45,509 bases of DNA, taken from Acidobacteriaceae bacterium (GTDB lineage: Bacteria > Acidobacteriota > Terriglobia > Terriglobales > Acidobacteriaceae). The stretch covers positions 1-45,509 of the forward strand of contig CAHJWN010000029.1 in NCBI GenBank assembly GCA_903642265.1, in the 5' to 3' direction. Position 1 is the stretch's first letter; each line of letters opens with the position of its first letter. Below are positions 44,496-45,509 of this stretch, piece after piece. The notes under the pieces are model-generated. The model was not told where the DNA came from and made no database searches. It worked only from the letters and a program-made list of their open reading frames with translations. A program made the position numbers and the translations under genes.

Positions 44496-44625
44496 ACTTT
44501 CAGGCCGTACAGGTGCCGCGCGATGTCTTCACCGCTAGCACGTGGCTTGGAGCGGCCTGAAAAATGGCTCTTTGTTGCGAGCCGCTGAGTCTACAGCCTT
44601 TGTGCTCTTGCTCTTATGATCAGAT
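44496..44625. other. Intergenic region with a long-armed stem-loop
   Basis: Arms TTCAGGCCG (44499-44507) and CGGCCTGAA (44553-44561) are perfectly complementary. Inside, GCCGCG near 44515 can pair with CGTGGC near 44541 with one G-U pair. No T-run follows, so this is not a typical intrinsic terminator; it may be an RNA structure at the 3' end of the operon, or a binding site. Confidence 0.5.
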
Positions 44626-45123
44626 ATGGAATTCCTGAAAATTATAGCTTTATGTGTTATCTCGATTGTGCTTTACGGCATTCTGCACGATCAGGTAACA
44701 GCTCGAATTTGTATTGAATACTTCACTGTTTTTCACCCGCCGATTTTTGCTACGAATTCACCTACATTATTGGCGATAGGCTGGGGAACTACCGCTACAT
44801 GGTGGGCGGGCTTGATTGTTGGAGTGCCGCTCGCGCTTGTGTCGCAGTCAGGCAGAAGTTCGAGAATCGCCGCTCGGGATCTAGTAAGGCCCGTGGCCAT
44901 TCTGCTGGCGGTAATGGCAGTTTGTGCTCTGATCAGCGGCATGATCGGATTTGCTAGTGGATCACTTCCATACTTCATGTCTGTTGGGATAGCACCACAG
45001 CTGAAAAATCGGCTCGCAGCTGACCTGTGGGCGCATAACGCTTCTTACTTCTGCGGCTTTGTTGGTGGACTGGTTCTTTGTGTCCTTACCTTGCGACGAC
45101 GAACAAGGCTCAATCGCTTGTGA
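44626..45123 (+). CDS. Integral membrane protein of unknown function
   Basis: 165 aa, four hydrophobic helices (IIALCVISIVLYGILHDQVT, TATWWAGLIVGVPLALV, VRPVAILLAVMAVCALISGM IGFASG, YFCGFVGGLVLCVLTLRR). The pattern LYGILHDQVTARICIEYFTV FHPPIF near the N-terminus is one I recall from a conserved family of small membrane proteins without known role. The gene stands alone after the phoH operon. Confidence 0.7.
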   Translation: MEFLKIIALCVISIVLYGILHDQVTARICIEYFTVFHPPIFATNSPTLLAIGWGTTATWWAGLIVGVPLALVSQSGRSSRIAARDLVRPVAILLAVMAVCALISGMIGFASGSLPYFMSVGIAPQLKNRLAADLWAHNASYFCGFVGGLVLCVLTLRRRTRLNRL

Positions 45124-45209
45124 GGATTTGCGCAGTCTGGGATCATGAGGGCCGACCGCAGCCTCTTGCGGGTCTAGAGCTGATCTCCTTGAGGTGTAGT
45201 GGCCGTACA

Positions 45210-45242
45210 CCCACTCATCACGATGAGACCGTGATGAGTGGG
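45210..45242. repeat. Perfect 13-bp inverted repeat with 7-nt loop
   Basis: Left arm CCCACTCATCACG (45210-45222) and right arm CGTGATGAGTGGG (45230-45242) pair fully around ATGAGAC. The run is not followed by T residues. It could be a transcription end for the membrane-protein gene at 44626, an operator, or the remnant of a small element. Confidence 0.65.
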
Positions 45243-45350
45243 GCACAGTCGCACGATAGCTGGAGGAGAACTGCTTTAGATCCATCCCTCTCCCGGACCG
45301 GATTTTAGCTAGCAACCTGGGGAGTTAGATGGTTCGGCTTTCGGGCGAAA

Positions 45351-45412
45351 CGCAGGTCCTTCGACTACAAAACGCACAGAAGAGCCGTGCGTTTCTCCGC
45401 TCAGGATGACAA
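45351..45412. repeat. Dispersed intergenic repeat (copy 2)
   Basis: CGCAGGTCCTTCGACT at 45351-45366 and CTCCGCTCAGGATGACAAT at its right end match the copy at 38095-38153. The centre differs and here contains its own inverted arms (AACGCAC ... GTGCGTT), able to form a hairpin. Confidence 0.65.
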
Positions 45413-45454
45413 TTTGTCTCCATTGCACTTACCGAGGAATGTTGTAGATTGAGG

Positions 45455-45509
45455 CTAGTTGGGGCCGTAGCCCTGGTTGCTGGTGGGGGGCATGGGGGTT
45501 TGGGGGAGG
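45455..45509 (-). CDS. C-terminal end of a Pro/Gly-rich protein (rest outside window)
   Basis: The minus strand reads PQTPMPPTSNQGYGPN to a TAG at 45455-45457. This looks like a natural Pro/Gly/Asn-rich C-terminal tail. Only 17 codons are visible, so neither family nor function can be given. Confidence 0.35.
   Translation of the reverse strand, partial: LPQTPMPPTSNQGYGPN

Larger units (their letters stand above)
45124..45454. other. Intergenic region with a strong hairpin and a dispersed repeat
   Basis: No gene is supported. It holds a perfect 13-bp inverted repeat (45210-45222 and 45230-45242) and copy 2 of the dispersed repeat (45351-45412), both listed separately. Confidence 0.55.

Noticed and set aside
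1-45509. CRISPR array, retron, diversity-generating retroelement, tRNA and rRNA genes
   Set aside because: I looked for regular spaced repeats, reverse-transcriptase motifs and tRNA-like cloverleafs and recognised none; the short repeats near partition genes are irregular and far too short for CRISPR. A dedicated tRNA scan could still find one that I missed.

Overview
The window looks like a piece of chromosome from an acidobacterium of the Terriglobia/Acidobacteriaceae type. I infer this from gene content, not from a marker gene: an FG-GAP/ASPIC-UnbV exported protein, a very long TIG/DUF11 lipoprotein, a phoH-ybeY-CNNM cluster and a high-GC backbone. There is no rRNA gene, and I recognise no tRNA gene.

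The two ends are ordinary intact chromosome. The left end (1-5496) holds an exported ASPIC/UnbV repeat protein cut by the window edge, a periplasmic GH37 trehalase, and an arsenic cassette in which arsM is divergent from arsR-acr3 around a palindromic operator. The right end (about 37000-45509) holds a YeiH-type exporter, a KdpD sensor split into two head-to-head genes with 15 nt between start codons, and the collinear run phoH - small membrane protein - ybeY - CNNM/CorC protein. A small membrane protein and the 3' end of a further gene close the window.

Between them (about 5.5-36.9 kb) lies a mosaic of decayed mobile DNA. acr3 carries a frameshift near its start and is cut off by a transposase remnant. 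Next come a scrap of an RHS-like gene and a decayed RepB-type primase gene (copy A). A giant TIG/DUF11 surface lipoprotein follows, split by one missing base. After it stands a collapsed plasmid backbone in plasmid order: integrase C-terminus, parA C-terminal half, centromere-like repeats, a ribbon-helix-helix partition gene, repA (two frameshifts), the C-terminal third of a MobF (TraI/TrwC) relaxase fused directly onto repA, and an opposed ardC antirestriction pseudogene. Then come an intact but orphan phage tail-fibre-like gene with its own terminator, an IS3 remnant, a second ISNCY-like remnant and primase copy B. An accessory stretch follows with two neighbouring proteins of unknown function, a small lipoprotein, a broken ssb-like gene, an outer-membrane barrel protein, a PQQ dehydrogenase carrying a cupredoxin-like tail without the usual copper ligands, an ECF sigma factor, a broken cold-shock gene, a Crp/Fnr regulator and a response regulator. 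An HNH pseudogene and an IS5-family scrap close this region.

Two features stand out. First, single-base frameshifts are concentrated in the central island and absent from both flanks, and restoring one base gives whole-codon lengths in several genes. This means either real decay of an acquired island or local sequence error, and the distribution favours decay. Second, parts of the island occur twice (HNH pieces near both edges, ISNCY-like pieces, primase pieces), which suggests that related plasmid-like elements entered more than once and then recombined. I see no clear defence system, CRISPR array, retron or diversity-generating retroelement. The best candidates for new biology are the divergent split KdpD, the unknown gene pair at 26.1-27.8 kb, the ligand-less cupredoxin domain and the partition-site repeats.
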